Positions 8,384 to 17,147 of a DNA stretch of 64,000 nt are shown here, piece after piece (position 1 is the first letter of the stretch; every line of letters starts with the position of its first letter). Source of the DNA: DATFDN01 sp963767645 (lineage in GTDB: Bacteria > Pseudomonadota > Alphaproteobacteria > Acetobacterales > Acetobacteraceae); assembly GCA_963767645.1 (NCBI GenBank), contig CAVYEW010000008.1:310001-374000 (forward strand), read 5' to 3'. The position numbers were made by a program, and so were the translations under genes. The notes under the pieces were generated by a model that saw only the letters and a program-made list of their open reading frames with translations, did not search any database and had not been told where the DNA came from.

Positions 8384-9086
8384 ATGCTGTCGGTCCACGG
8401 GCTTGAAGCGGGCCATGGCGACAGCCGCGTGCTGTTCGGCATCGGCTTGGCGGTGAACGCGGGCGAGGTGGTGACGCTGCTTGGGGCGGAATGGCATGGG
8501 CAAGACCACGACGGTCCTGGCGATCATGGGCATCCTGCGCCCGCGCGCCGGGGAGGTGCGGCTGGATGGGATGCGGCTTGACGGGTAAGCGCCCTACCGG
8601 GTGGCCCGCGCCGGGCTGGGATTGGTGCCGGAGGGCAGGCAGGTCTTTCCGAACCTGACCGTGCGCGAGAACCTGACCGCGACCGCCGCGCGCCGCTCGG
8701 AGAGCATGGAATCCTGGACCTTGCGATCCCGTCCTCGACCTCTTTCCCCCCGCGCCGCGCGCCTGTCCAGAGCCAGCGGGCTGCTGTCCAGCGGCGAGCA
8801 GCAAATGCTGGCGATCGGACGTGCCTTGATGACCAATCCCCGCCTGCTCATTCTCGACGAAGCGACCGAAAGACTGGCGCCGCTAGTGTGCCAGGTGATC
8901 TGGGACGCGCTGGCCCGGCTGAAGGCGCGCGGCCAGGCGATCCTGGTGATTGACAAGAACCTGGACCCGCTGACCCGGATCGCCGACCGGCACCACATCC
9001 TAGAAAAAGGCCAGGTTGTCTGGTCCGCGAGTTCGGCGGAGCTGCGCGCCGATGCGGCGATTGTTCACTGCATTCTGGGGCTGTAG
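8384..9086 (+). pseudogene. livF: Decayed LivF-type branched-chain amino acid ABC ATPase
   Basis: A LivF-like ATPase is recognisable in pieces: MLSVHGLEAGHGDSRVLF at the start, the Walker A region NGMGKTTTVLAI (only after removing one base from the G run at 8483-8486), LGLVPEGRQVFPNLTV, and LLILDEATE for Walker B. Besides that shift there is an in-frame TAA at 8586 before the APYRVARAG segment. The reading frame between the ENLTATAA and LLSSGEQQ blocks is scrambled by two more shifts. The ABC signature LSGGEQ is altered to SSGEQQ. No other liv genes flank it. Unlike other frameshifted genes in the window it has several lesions, so it is a genuine remnant. Confidence 0.85.
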
Positions 9087-9139
9087 CGGTTGACGCGCGG
9101 TGCGGCTTTCGGCAACGAGATCGGGTGATCCTTGCGTTC

Positions 9140-9197
9140 CGCCCCCTCACCCAACGCTCTTCTCCCCCTCCCCTAGCGGGAGGGGGCCGGGGGGAGG
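9140..9197. repeat. C/G-rich palindromic intergenic repeat, copy 3 (half-size)
   Basis: Contains CCCCCTCCCCTAGCGGGAGGGGG followed by a G-rich tail GGGGGGAGGAG. It is a single hairpin rather than the paired inverted units seen at 1680 and 5114. The terminal GGAGGAG ends just before the GTG start of pyrB, so the repeat itself provides the ribosome-binding site. The hairpin could also hide or expose that site (inference). Confidence 0.75.
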
Positions 9198-9198
9198 A

Positions 9199-10122
9199 GT
9201 GAGGCACCTTCTCGCGATCGAGGGCCTGAGCCCGCCCGAGATCACGCATCTGCTCGACCTCGCGGAGAGCTACGTCCTGCTCAACCGTTCGGGCAAGACG
9301 CAGCGCGACCTGCTGCGCGGTCGCACGCTGATCAACCTGTTCTTCGAGGACTCCACCCGCACCCGCACCAGCTTCGAGCTGGCCGGCAAGCGCCTCGGCG
9401 CCGATGTCATCAACATGTCGGTCTCTACCTCCTCGGTGAACAAGGGCGAGACATTGCTCGACACAGCGGCGACCCTGAACGCCATGCATTGCGACCTTCT
9501 GGTGGTGCGCCATGACCAGTCGGGTGCTCCCAGCTTGCTCGCGCAGAAGGTGGACGCAGAAGTCATCAACGCCGGCGACGGCACGCACGAACACCCCACC
9601 CAGGCGCTGCTGGATGCGCTCACCATCCGCCGCCGGCGCGGCCGGCTGGAGGGGCTTGCCGTGGCGATCTGCGGCGATATCGGGCATTCGCGCGTCGCCC
9701 GCTCCAACATCCACCTGCTCACCACCCTGAACAGCCGCGTGCGCGTGATCGGGCCGCCGACACTGATCCCGGCTGAGGTCGCGCGCATGGGCGTCGAGGT
9801 GTTCCACGATATGGAATCCGGCCTAGCCGGGGTTGACGTGGTGATGATGCTGCGCCTGCAGCGCGAGCGGATGCAGCACGGCCTAGTGCCCAGCGCGCGC
9901 GAGTATTTCCGCTTCTTCGGTCTGGACGCCCGGAAGCTCGCCTTCGCCAAGCCGGACGCGCTGGTGATGCATCCCGGCCCGATGAATCGCGGCGTGGAGA
10001 TCGACAGCGCCGTGGCCGACGACCCGGAGCGGAGCGTGATCCGCGAGCAGGTGGAAATGGGCGTCGCGGTGCGCATGGCGGTGCTGGACACGCTGGCGCG
10101 CGGACGGGCGAATGAGCGGTAG
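9199..10122 (+). CDS. pyrB: Aspartate carbamoyltransferase catalytic subunit
   Basis: This 307-residue enzyme makes carbamoyl-aspartate from carbamoyl phosphate and aspartate in pyrimidine synthesis. It has the FFEDSTRTRTSFE phosphate-binding loop, VNKGETLLDTAATL, the GDGTHEHPTQALLD block and VMHPGPMNRGVEI. I place the start at GTG 9199 (VRHLLAIEG), since the longer frame back to 9100 translates the palindromic repeat. A strong SD derived from that repeat precedes it. The dihydroorotase-like gene overlaps its 3' end by 11 bp. No pyrI regulatory subunit is present, consistent with the PyrB class that assembles with a dihydroorotase-like partner. Confidence 0.93.
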   Translation: MRHLLAIEGLSPPEITHLLDLAESYVLLNRSGKTQRDLLRGRTLINLFFEDSTRTRTSFELAGKRLGADVINMSVSTSSVNKGETLLDTAATLNAMHCDLLVVRHDQSGAPSLLAQKVDAEVINAGDGTHEHPTQALLDALTIRRRRGRLEGLAVAICGDIGHSRVARSNIHLLTTLNSRVRVIGPPTLIPAEVARMGVEVFHDMESGLAGVDVVMMLRLQRERMQHGLVPSAREYFRFFGLDARKLAFAKPDALVMHPGPMNRGVEIDSAVADDPERSVIREQVEMGVAVRMAVLDTLARGRANER

Positions 10123-11437
10123 CGGCGACCTGCTGTTCACCGACGTCCGGCTGATCGACCCGGCTTCGGGGCTCGACCGGATGGGCGAGCTTCTGGTCCG
10201 CGACGGCCGCATCGCCGACCTTGGAACACTCGGCCGGCCGGACGGAGTCGAGATCGTGCAGGGCGGGGGCGCCGTGCTCTGTCCGGGCCTCGTCGATGCC
10301 CGCGCCGCTCTTGGCGAGCCCGGCTTCGAGTATCGCGAGACAATCGCCTCGGCCGCGGCGGCGGCGGCGTCCGGGGGTATCACCAGCCTGGCGGCGCTGC
10401 CCGACAGCCAGCCCGCTATCGACGATCCCGCCCTGGTGCGCCTGCTGCGGGCGCGCGGCGAGGAGGTGGGCGTGACCATCCTGCCCTATGCCGCCGTCAC
10501 CCGCGGCTGTCGGGGCGAGGAGATGGCCGAGCTGGGATTGCTGCGCGAGGCCGGCGCCGTGGCCTTCACCGATGGCGCGCGGGCGATCGGGTCGACCCGG
10601 CTGATGCGCCTCGCCCTCGCCTATGCCTCCATGTTCGGCGCCCGCATCGTCCAGCATCCCGAGGAACCGTCACTGGCCGCCGGCGGCGCCGCGACCGAGG
10701 GGGAGCTGGCGACGCGGCTCGGCCTGCCCGGCATCCCTGCGGCGGCCGAGGCGCTTCTCGTGGCGCGCGACATCCGCCTGGCCGAGCTGACAGGTGGGGC
10801 GGTCCACTTCGCCCATGTCTCGACCGAGGAGGCGCTGGCGCTGATCCGGCGCGGCAAGGACGCGGGCCTTGCCGTCACCTGCGACACCGCGCCGCCCTAT
10901 TTCGACCTGAACGAGACGGCGATCGGCGACTTCCGCACCTACGCCAAGCTGTCGCCGCCGCTTCGCGCCGAATCGGACCGCCAGGCGGTGCTGGCCGCGC
11001 TTGCCGACGGCACGATCGACGCGGTCGCCTCCGACCACCAACCGCGCGACGCCGACGACAAGCGCCTGCCCTTCGCCCAGGCGGCGCCGGGCGGGTCGGG
11101 CCTGGCGACATTGCTCGCGGTGACTTTGGCGCAGGTGCATGGCGGGGCGCTGAGCCTGATGCAGGCGCTCGATCTGCTAACCGCGAAACCCGCCCGCCTG
11201 CTTGGCATCGACGCCGGCCGCCTTGCCCCCGGCGCCCAGGCCGATCTCTGCCTGTTCGACCCCGAGCGAGCCTGGCGCATCGAGGCCGGACACCTGCCCG
11301 GGAAGGCGCAGAACACGCCGTTTGACGGGCGCGCGGTGGAAGGGCGCGTGCTGGGCACGTGGAAGGCGGGGCTTGCCGTGTGGCCCACCGCGATACCTAC
11401 CCCGCGTCCCCCAACAGCCGCGGCAGCACAAGCGTGA
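10112..11437 (+). CDS. pyrC: Dihydroorotase-like protein, probably non-catalytic PyrB partner
   Basis: This 441-residue amidohydrolase overlaps pyrB by 11 bp. Dihydroorotases carry Asp-x-His-x-His on strand 1, but here the segment reads VDARAALGEPG (residues 61-71), with Arg64 and Ala66 where the metal-binding histidines belong. Later motifs remain (QHPEEPSL, HFAHVSTEE, AVASDHQPRD). This is the pattern of the inactive PyrC'-type subunits first described in Pseudomonas, which are needed structurally by PyrB, so an active dihydroorotase is expected elsewhere. The extended Pro/Ala tail at the C-terminus overlaps the convergent TRAP gene by 41 bp. Calling it inactive is inference from missing ligands. 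Confidence 0.85.
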   Translation: MSGSGDLLFTDVRLIDPASGLDRMGELLVRDGRIADLGTLGRPDGVEIVQGGGAVLCPGLVDARAALGEPGFEYRETIASAAAAAASGGITSLAALPDSQPAIDDPALVRLLRARGEEVGVTILPYAAVTRGCRGEEMAELGLLREAGAVAFTDGARAIGSTRLMRLALAYASMFGARIVQHPEEPSLAAGGAATEGELATRLGLPGIPAAAEALLVARDIRLAELTGGAVHFAHVSTEEALALIRRGKDAGLAVTCDTAPPYFDLNETAIGDFRTYAKLSPPLRAESDRQAVLAALADGTIDAVASDHQPRDADDKRLPFAQAAPGGSGLATLLAVTLAQVHGGALSLMQALDLLTAKPARLLGIDAGRLAPGAQADLCLFDPERAWRIEAGHLPGKAQNTPFDGRAVEGRVLGTWKAGLAVWPTAIPTPRPPTAAAAQA

Positions 11438-13292
11438 TGTCGGGAATGAAGGCGATCAGCAGCACCGCGAGCACCAGCACGACCGCGTAGGGAATCATGG
11501 TGCGCGCTGCGCTCTCGATGTCGCTGCCAGCGACCGCGGCGGAGACGTAGAACCCGACGCCGATCGGAGGGATGAAGGCGCCTACCCCCATCGCCAGGAT
11601 CAGCACGATCCCGTACTGCACGGCGCTGATCCCCATATGCACCGCGATCGGCACCAGGAGCGGCGCAAGAATAATGAGTGCCGGCAGGCCCTCGAGCAGC
11701 GAGCCGATCACGATCAGCAGCACCACAGACCCGGCCATGAAGGCGAGCTTGTTGCCGCCGGTGGCACCCAAAAGACCCACCAGCTCCTGTGGCAGATTGG
11801 CAGCAGTCAGCACCCAGGCGAAGGACGAGGCGGCGGCGAGCACGAACAGCACCATCCCGGCCGCGCTCGCGCACTCGACAGCGAGGGCGATGACGTCCCC
11901 TGGCCGCAACGCCCGGTACACCAGCCAGGAGAGCGCCAATCCATAGATCACCGCGACGGATGAGGCTTCGGTCGGGGTGGCGATCCCGAACTTGATGCCG
12001 GCGACCAAGGCGACCGGCATGATCAGCGGCAGGATCGCCCCGGGAATCGCGCGCAAGCGGCCGCCCTCGGCGGGACCGGCGTATCGACGCGGCCGGCGGC
12101 GCGCGAGCAGGTAGATCAGCCCCATCAGGCAGGCGGCGATCACTGCGGCGGGTAGCAGCCCGGCGACGAACAACGTGCCGATCGAGATCGGCGTGACCGA
12201 CCCCAGGACCAGCATGGCGATGCTGGGCGGAATCGTCTCGCCCATTGCGGCGGACGCGGCGAGCACGGCCGCGCCCTCGGCTTCCCGGTAGCCCTGCCGC
12301 TTCAGCTCGCTCCGCACCACGGGGCCGACCGCGGCGACATCCGCGACCTTGGAGCCGGAGACGCCGCTGACCAGGAAGATCGTCACCACCACGACCTGCA
12401 GCAGTCCGCCCCGCATCCGCCCGACCAGGGACATGGCGAAGCGCACCAGCCGGAGACTGATCCCGCCTCGCTCCATGATGAGCCCGGCGAATATGAAGAA
12501 CGGCAGTGCCAGCAGGACGAAATTGCCGGTTCCGTCCACCATCGCCTGTGGAACCGCCATGACCGGGGCCGCTCCGGTCAGGTCGAGATAGCTCAGCGCG
12601 GCGAGCAGCATCCCGAAGCTCACCGGCATGCCGAGCAGGATGGCGGCGAAGAACAGCACGATCATGCCGGCAAGCGCCGCGCCTGGGTTGTCGGAGAAGG
12701 CGGAGGCGCCGGCATAGTATGCCGCGACACTTGCAAGGCCGACCAGCACCGCGCCGATCGCCAGCATCGGGCGCAGCTCATAGCCGCCCAACAGCCGCTC
12801 CAGCGCGAACAGCGCGATCAGTGCCAGCCCGATCGTGATCGGCAGCGCGATCCAGCCGGTGCTGATCTGCAGGATCGGCGTGAGATCGTCCCAGCTTGCC
12901 GCCAGCAGGCCGAGCGACTGCCACGCGGTTATGGCGGTCACGATCAGCACCAGCCACTCGATCCCGATCCCGACGGCCTGTTGCATGCCTGGGCCCAGCC
13001 GGCCGGTGATCAGCCGGATCGAGGAGTGATGGGCGCGGCGATAGGCCGTGGCGCCGCCGATGAAGGTGATGACGGAGAGCGCGATACGGGATGCGTCGTC
13101 GCTCCACAGGAAGGAGTGGCCGAACACGTTGCGCCCGACGATGCTGACCAGGACCACGACAAGCTCGAGAAGCAGGCCGGTGGCGGCAACGACGGTAGCG
13201 ACCACGGCGAGCGCGCCGACCGAGCGCGTCAGCAGGGCCGCGCGCAGGGATGTCCCTGCCGCGCCCCGGACGGAGGCGGACAGGGATGCCAT
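11397..13292 (-). CDS. TRAP transporter fused small and large permease (DctQM)
   Basis: This ~631-residue membrane protein has the DctQ-type small subunit (about residues 1-180, with the GRNVFGHSFLWSDDASR motif typical of DctQ) fused to a DctM large subunit of about 12 further helices (GMPVSFGMLLAALSYL, SGVSGSKVADVAAVG, IPPSIAMLVLGS). It moves organic acids, driven by Na+ or H+, with the DctP protein encoded next door. The start is the ATG at 13292, overlapping the dctP stop as TGATG; the longer frame to 13856 is antisense-like extension through dctP. The fused QM form is common in alphaproteobacteria. Its 3' end overlaps convergent pyrC. Confidence 0.88.
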   Translation of the reverse strand: MASLSASVRGAAGTSLRAALLTRSVGALAVVATVVAATGLLLELVVVLVSIVGRNVFGHSFLWSDDASRIALSVITFIGGATAYRRAHHSSIRLITGRLGPGMQQAVGIGIEWLVLIVTAITAWQSLGLLAASWDDLTPILQISTGWIALPITIGLALIALFALERLLGGYELRPMLAIGAVLVGLASVAAYYAGASAFSDNPGAALAGMIVLFFAAILLGMPVSFGMLLAALSYLDLTGAAPVMAVPQAMVDGTGNFVLLALPFFIFAGLIMERGGISLRLVRFAMSLVGRMRGGLLQVVVVTIFLVSGVSGSKVADVAAVGPVVRSELKRQGYREAEGAAVLAASAAMGETIPPSIAMLVLGSVTPISIGTLFVAGLLPAAVIAACLMGLIYLLARRRPRRYAGPAEGGRLRAIPGAILPLIMPVALVAGIKFGIATPTEASSVAVIYGLALSWLVYRALRPGDVIALAVECASAAGMVLFVLAAASSFAWVLTAANLPQELVGLLGATGGNKLAFMAGSVVLLIVIGSLLEGLPALIILAPLLVPIAVHMGISAVQYGIVLILAMGVGAFIPPIGVGFYVSAAVAGSDIESAARTMIPYAVVLVLAVLLIAFIPDITLVLPRLLGDAG

Positions 13293-14308
13293 CAAGCGGC
13301 CTGGGTCTGCTTCACGATCGCATCCACCAAATCCGCGCCGACCACGGGCCGATACTGCGCATAGACCGGTCGCAGCGCCTCGGCATAGGCGGCCTGGTCG
13401 ACGTCGCTGACCGTGCAGCCCTGGGTCTTGACGAAGGAAGTGGCCTCCTGCGTCTTTTCGGTGATCATCTTGCGCCAGACCGGCGAAAGAGCGAGCGCCG
13501 CCTCGCGGATCGCCTTCTGGTGCGCCTCCGGCAGCCGGTCCATGGTGCGCTTGCTCGCCATCACCGCGCCAGCGTTGTAGACGAAGTTTGTCAGGCTGAC
13601 GTGCTTCGCCACCTCGTAGAACTTGCTCGCGATCAGCGAGATCAGCGGCACCTCCAGCGCGTCCACCGCGTGTTGCGAGAGCGCCAGGTACAATTCCGAC
13701 ACGTCGATCGCGATCGGCGTCGCATTCAGGGTCTTGTAGGTGGCGGCGTAGATTGCGCCCGGCTGGATGCGGATCTTGGTGCCGGCGATGTCCTTGGGTT
13801 CGGGGACGGCCCGTGCCGTATGCGTCACCGGCCGCCAGCCCCAGTGTCCCCAGCACAGGCCGTAGATGCCCTTGGCGGGGAACAGGTCAAAGAGCTGCTG
13901 GCCCACCGGACCATCGAGCACCTTTTCCGCCTCGGCATTGGTCTTGAAGATGTACGGCAGATCGAGAACCGCGACCTTCGGATAGATCGTCTCGATGAAG
14001 CCGGTCGTATGGCAGACGAAGTCGATGATCCCGGTCTGCATGCCGGTGAGCGCGTTCACCTGGCTGCCGAGCTGTCCCGCGCCGTACACCTTGATCGAGA
14101 CCGCGCCGCCGGTGCGCTTCAGCACGTCGTCGGCAAACTGGTTCAGCAGCCCGTACAGCGGATGGGTGGAGACATCCGCCATCGTCAGCTTCAGCTTGAA
14201 CGCCGGTGCGGCGCCGAGCGCATGTCTCGCGACGAGCGGCGCCGCAAGCAGGCTGCCGCCTCCGGCCAGCGCGGTGCGTAGGAACTGCCTGCGGCCTGCA
14301 CCCGGCAT
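13292..14308 (-). CDS. TRAP transporter substrate-binding protein (DctP family)
   Basis: This periplasmic solute receptor of ~338 residues has a Tat-like signal (RRQFLRTALAGG, cleaved near ARHALGA). The start at 14308 is preceded by GGAGA at proper spacing; an in-frame extension to 14359 has no SD. Family motifs include VYGAGQLGSQVNALTGMQTG, the TRAP carboxylate-binding Arg in the GTKIRIQPG region, and ALSQHAVDALEVP. It shares a TGATG junction with the downstream dctQM, so binding protein is made first. The ligand is probably a carboxylate, but no specific substrate can be read. It is transcribed divergently from the diguanylate cyclase gene 185 bp away. Confidence 0.88.
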   Translation of the reverse strand: MPGAGRRQFLRTALAGGGSLLAAPLVARHALGAAPAFKLKLTMADVSTHPLYGLLNQFADDVLKRTGGAVSIKVYGAGQLGSQVNALTGMQTGIIDFVCHTTGFIETIYPKVAVLDLPYIFKTNAEAEKVLDGPVGQQLFDLFPAKGIYGLCWGHWGWRPVTHTARAVPEPKDIAGTKIRIQPGAIYAATYKTLNATPIAIDVSELYLALSQHAVDALEVPLISLIASKFYEVAKHVSLTNFVYNAGAVMASKRTMDRLPEAHQKAIREAALALSPVWRKMITEKTQEATSFVKTQGCTVSDVDQAAYAEALRPVYAQYRPVVGADLVDAIVKQTQAA

Positions 14309-14493
14309 CAAGACGTCTCCATTTATTACGGATTTGGGCCTGGATACGGGGGGCGGCACAGAGGGTCAAGGCGGCGGCACCTTTCGCTCATGTGGCCAAG
14401 GCAGCGTGCCGCCTATCAAGGCATGTGCCCCTTAACCGGGCTGAAACCCTCACGCGCTAAAGACTTGCTTGCCGGAGCTGAAGGCGGCACGTC

Positions 14494-15630
14494 ATGAGCA
14501 GCCAAACACTTGCGATGCAAAGCGCCGAGCCGGCGGCCAGCCGGGGCGCCCACACGCGCCAAATCGCCGCCTCGTCCTGGGCCGCGATCGAGCGGCACAA
14601 CGTATTGCCGATCCCGCGCAACTTCGAGCTGTTCTTCACCTATTACACCTCCAGCAACCCGGAACTGACCAGGCACCTCGATGTCCTCCTGCAGCAAGGA
14701 AAGGCGCTTACCGATCCGGTTCTCGAAACGCTCTATGGCGAGTGCCTTGCTCCCACCGACATCGACCTCGATGCGGTCAGCACTGGCTCGGAAGCGATCC
14801 AGGACGCGGCGCAGACCCTCGTCGAGCAGGTCGCCGGCAATCAGGCTGCAATACGGGGGTATGGCGAGATGCTGGCGCATTGGGCGGCGCATCTGGGCGA
14901 CGAGCCGACATTCGCCGCGCTCGTGAAGGCCATCGCCACGCTCAGCGAGGAGACCAGGTGTGCCGGCGAGCGCAACCGCGTGCTTGAACAGCAACTCTCT
15001 GCGTCCACCGCGCGCATCTCCAAGCTGCGGCAGAACCTGGCCGAAGTGAAGCAGGAGGCGACCACCGACGTGCTCACCGGCATCGCCAACCGAAAGGCCT
15101 TCGAGGCCAGGCTGCGCCGGGCGGTTGTGCAGGCGCGCTCTGGGCAAGGCGTGCTTTCGGTGCTGCTGCTCGACATCGACCATTTCAAGCACTTCAATGA
15201 CCAGCACGGCCACCGCACCGGCGATCTGGTGCTGCGGCTGGTCGGCCGCGTGCTGTCCGACAACGTGAAGGGGCGCGACTGCGCGGCCCGCTACGGCGGC
15301 GAGGAGTTCGCCATCCTGCTGGCCGGGGCCGACCTGCAAGCGGGGGCGACCGTGGCCCAGCAGATCTGCGACGCGCTCAGCGGCAAGCATCTGGTCAACA
15401 AGGGCTCGGGGCGCGATCTGGGCCGGGTCACAGTGTCAGTGGGCGTGGCGCAGCTTCGGTCCAACGAGAGCGCGGCGGCGCTGGTGGGGCGGGCCGACCT
15501 GGCCCTCTACGAGGCCAAGCGAACGGGCCGGAACCGGGTCTGCCTGGAAGCGGCGCAGGACCAGCCCGAGGAGGCCGTGCCCAGCCAAGCGACGGCAGGC
15601 CACGTTTCGCGCGCGCGGCGGAGCCGCTAA
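14494..15630 (+). CDS. Diguanylate cyclase with GGEEF domain
   Basis: This 378-residue cytosolic protein has an unassigned helical N-terminal domain (residues 1-150), a coiled-coil linker (~155-190) and a GGDEF domain (~190-350) with DVLTGIANRKAFE, DIDHFKHFND and the active motif GGEEF at 268-272. It should make c-di-GMP from two GTP. The inhibitory I-site is normally R-x-x-D; here Lys259 replaces Arg with Asp262 kept, so product inhibition may be weak. It has no transmembrane segments or known sensor domain. A short unknown gene starts 4 bp downstream and is probably co-expressed. Confidence 0.9.
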   Translation: MSSQTLAMQSAEPAASRGAHTRQIAASSWAAIERHNVLPIPRNFELFFTYYTSSNPELTRHLDVLLQQGKALTDPVLETLYGECLAPTDIDLDAVSTGSEAIQDAAQTLVEQVAGNQAAIRGYGEMLAHWAAHLGDEPTFAALVKAIATLSEETRCAGERNRVLEQQLSASTARISKLRQNLAEVKQEATTDVLTGIANRKAFEARLRRAVVQARSGQGVLSVLLLDIDHFKHFNDQHGHRTGDLVLRLVGRVLSDNVKGRDCAARYGGEEFAILLAGADLQAGATVAQQICDALSGKHLVNKGSGRDLGRVTVSVGVAQLRSNESAAALVGRADLALYEAKRTGRNRVCLEAAQDQPEEAVPSQATAGHVSRARRSR

Positions 15631-15634
15631 AGGC

Positions 15635-16009
15635 ATGCCCTCGGAGAAGCGTCAAATCCTGTTCCGGACACCCGAGGTCGCCCAGGCCCTTACCGAGTAT
15701 CACCGCCGCATGCGCACGCCGCTTCCGGCCGGCACCATCGTGCGGTGCGCCGCGGAGAGCGACAACCCCGACAGTCCGCCGCGCATCCGCTTGGTCATCG
15801 CCTGCGACGATCCGGAGGCGTGCCGCCCCGACGGATCGCACCGGGAGGTCGTGGTCGATGGGCCGGCCCTCGCGGCTGCGCTGATCCTCTACTGCCGCGA
15901 CCGCCGCATCCCCCTGCCGGCGACCGCCGACAAGTCGCTGCAACGGTTCGGCGATCGCGTCGGCTTAGTCGTTACGTCGGGTCCGCGAGGGACGGGCTGG
16001 CAGGGGTAG
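15635..16009 (+). CDS. Conserved hypothetical protein, 124 residues
   Basis: It starts four bases after the diguanylate cyclase stop and is likely in the same transcript. The protein is soluble, without signal or membrane segment. It has the recognisable stretches RTPEVAQALTEYHRRMRTPLP and a beta-rich centre (RIRLVIACDDPE, then REVVVDGPALAAALILYCRDR). I do not recognise a family. The tight coupling suggests a partner or effector of c-di-GMP signalling, but no PilZ motif (RxxxR, DxSxxG) is visible, so this is weak inference. The codon pattern is typical of the window, supporting a real gene. Confidence 0.6.
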   Translation: MPSEKRQILFRTPEVAQALTEYHRRMRTPLPAGTIVRCAAESDNPDSPPRIRLVIACDDPEACRPDGSHREVVVDGPALAAALILYCRDRRIPLPATADKSLQRFGDRVGLVVTSGPRGTGWQG

Positions 16010-16080
16010 AAGCGTTTTCGCCTTCCCTAGCCGGTCCTCGAAAGGGGGAGCAGGTCGATTGAGCGCGACGGCGTAACCCG

Positions 16081-16623
16081 TCAGCTTCTATCCTTCGTCC
16101 CGCGCTCCCGCTCAATCGCCTCGCGGATAAGCCGGCGGGCCTCGTCGGCGTTCCCCCAGCCGGCGACCTTGACCCATTTGCCGGGCTCTAGATCCTTGTA
16201 GTGCTCGAAGAAATGCTGGATCTGCTCGAGCGTGATGCGCGGCAGGTCCGTGTAGTTCTTCACGTGGACATAGCGCTGCGTCAGCTTGGGCGTCGGCACC
16301 GCGACGATCTTCTCGTCGATGCCGGCGTCGTCCTCCATCCTCAGCACGCCGACCGGCCGCACGTTGATCACCGCGCCCGGCACGATCGGGCGTGTGTTCG
16401 CGACCAGCACGTCAATTGGATCGCCGTCGTCCGACAGGGTATGCGGCACGAAGCCGTAATTGCCGGGATAGCGCATCGGCGTGTACAGGAACCGATCGAC
16501 GACAAGCGTGCCGGATTTCTTGTCCAGCTCGTATTTTATCGGCTCCCCGCCGATCGCCACCTCGATGATGACGTTAACGTCGTCGGGAGGGTTCTTGCCG
16601 ATTGCGATGGCGTCGAGGTTCAT
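16081..16623 (-). CDS. ppa: Inorganic pyrophosphatase (soluble, family I)
   Basis: Hydrolyses pyrophosphate to two phosphates in the cytosol. The 180-residue protein has the family I motif DGDPIDVLVANT carrying the Mg2+-binding aspartates, the substrate-binding YELDKKSGTLVVDRFL block, and YPGNYGFVPHTL. I choose ATG 16623 (MNLDAIAIGKN) with GGAG eight bases upstream; the slightly longer frame begins at TTG. Length matches the ~175-residue bacterial family. It is a single-gene unit on the minus strand next to a VOC-family gene; no functional link is evident. Confidence 0.95.
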   Translation of the reverse strand: MNLDAIAIGKNPPDDVNVIIEVAIGGEPIKYELDKKSGTLVVDRFLYTPMRYPGNYGFVPHTLSDDGDPIDVLVANTRPIVPGAVINVRPVGVLRMEDDAGIDEKIVAVPTPKLTQRYVHVKNYTDLPRITLEQIQHFFEHYKDLEPGKWVKVAGWGNADEARRLIREAIERERGTKDRS

Positions 16624-16673
16624 GCGCAAGGCTCCGAGAGCGGTGTATCAAACAATCGGCGCGGACCCAAGTT

Positions 16674-17066
16674 TCACACCGTCTCCTCGGCCGGGAAATT
16701 GAACTCGATATAGATCCCGTCAGGGTCTTGGAAGAAGAGCTGGGTCATGTTCAGCCGCGGCAGCACCCGCTCCTGGAAGCTGATCCGGTTGGCATTCAGC
16801 CGCTCTTTCATCAACGTCAGGTTCTCGGCCGAGAAGGCGATATGATCGAGCCGCCCGGCATCGGGCGTGCCCTCGATGGGCGGATTCTCCGGGCGATGGC
16901 CGACCAGATGCACGACCGGCTGGCCGCCGCAATAGAGCCAGTAGCCTGGAAATCCCAAGGGCGGACGCTCGCCCGCCTTCAGGCCGACAATGTCCTCGTA
17001 GAATGCCTTCGTCGCCTCCAGGTCGCGCACGTTGATCGTATAGTGGTTCAAGGCCAGAGCGGGCAT
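16674..17066 (-). CDS. VOC (glyoxalase/dioxygenase fold) family protein
   Basis: This 130-residue protein has the paired beta-alpha-beta-beta-beta modules of the vicinal oxygen chelate fold: an opening LNHYTINVRDLEATKAFYED, a His in VVHLVGHR, a second-half start DHIAFSAENL, and a closing Glu in DPDGIYIEFNF. The His/Glu arrangement fits a divalent metal site. The start at 17066 has AGGAGG upstream. Such proteins include glyoxalases, fosfomycin-resistance enzymes and ring-cleavage enzymes; nothing here selects among them. It stands between ppa and the sugar ABC transporter on the same strand. Confidence 0.75.
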   Translation of the reverse strand: MPALALNHYTINVRDLEATKAFYEDIVGLKAGERPPLGFPGYWLYCGGQPVVHLVGHRPENPPIEGTPDAGRLDHIAFSAENLTLMKERLNANRISFQERVLPRLNMTQLFFQDPDGIYIEFNFPAEETV

Positions 17067-17147
17067 CGGATCGTCCTCCTCGCGACAGAGAGGGCCACCA
17101 TGCGCCGGGCGCGTCAACCGCAGCTTGCATGCCGACCTGACGGGCGC

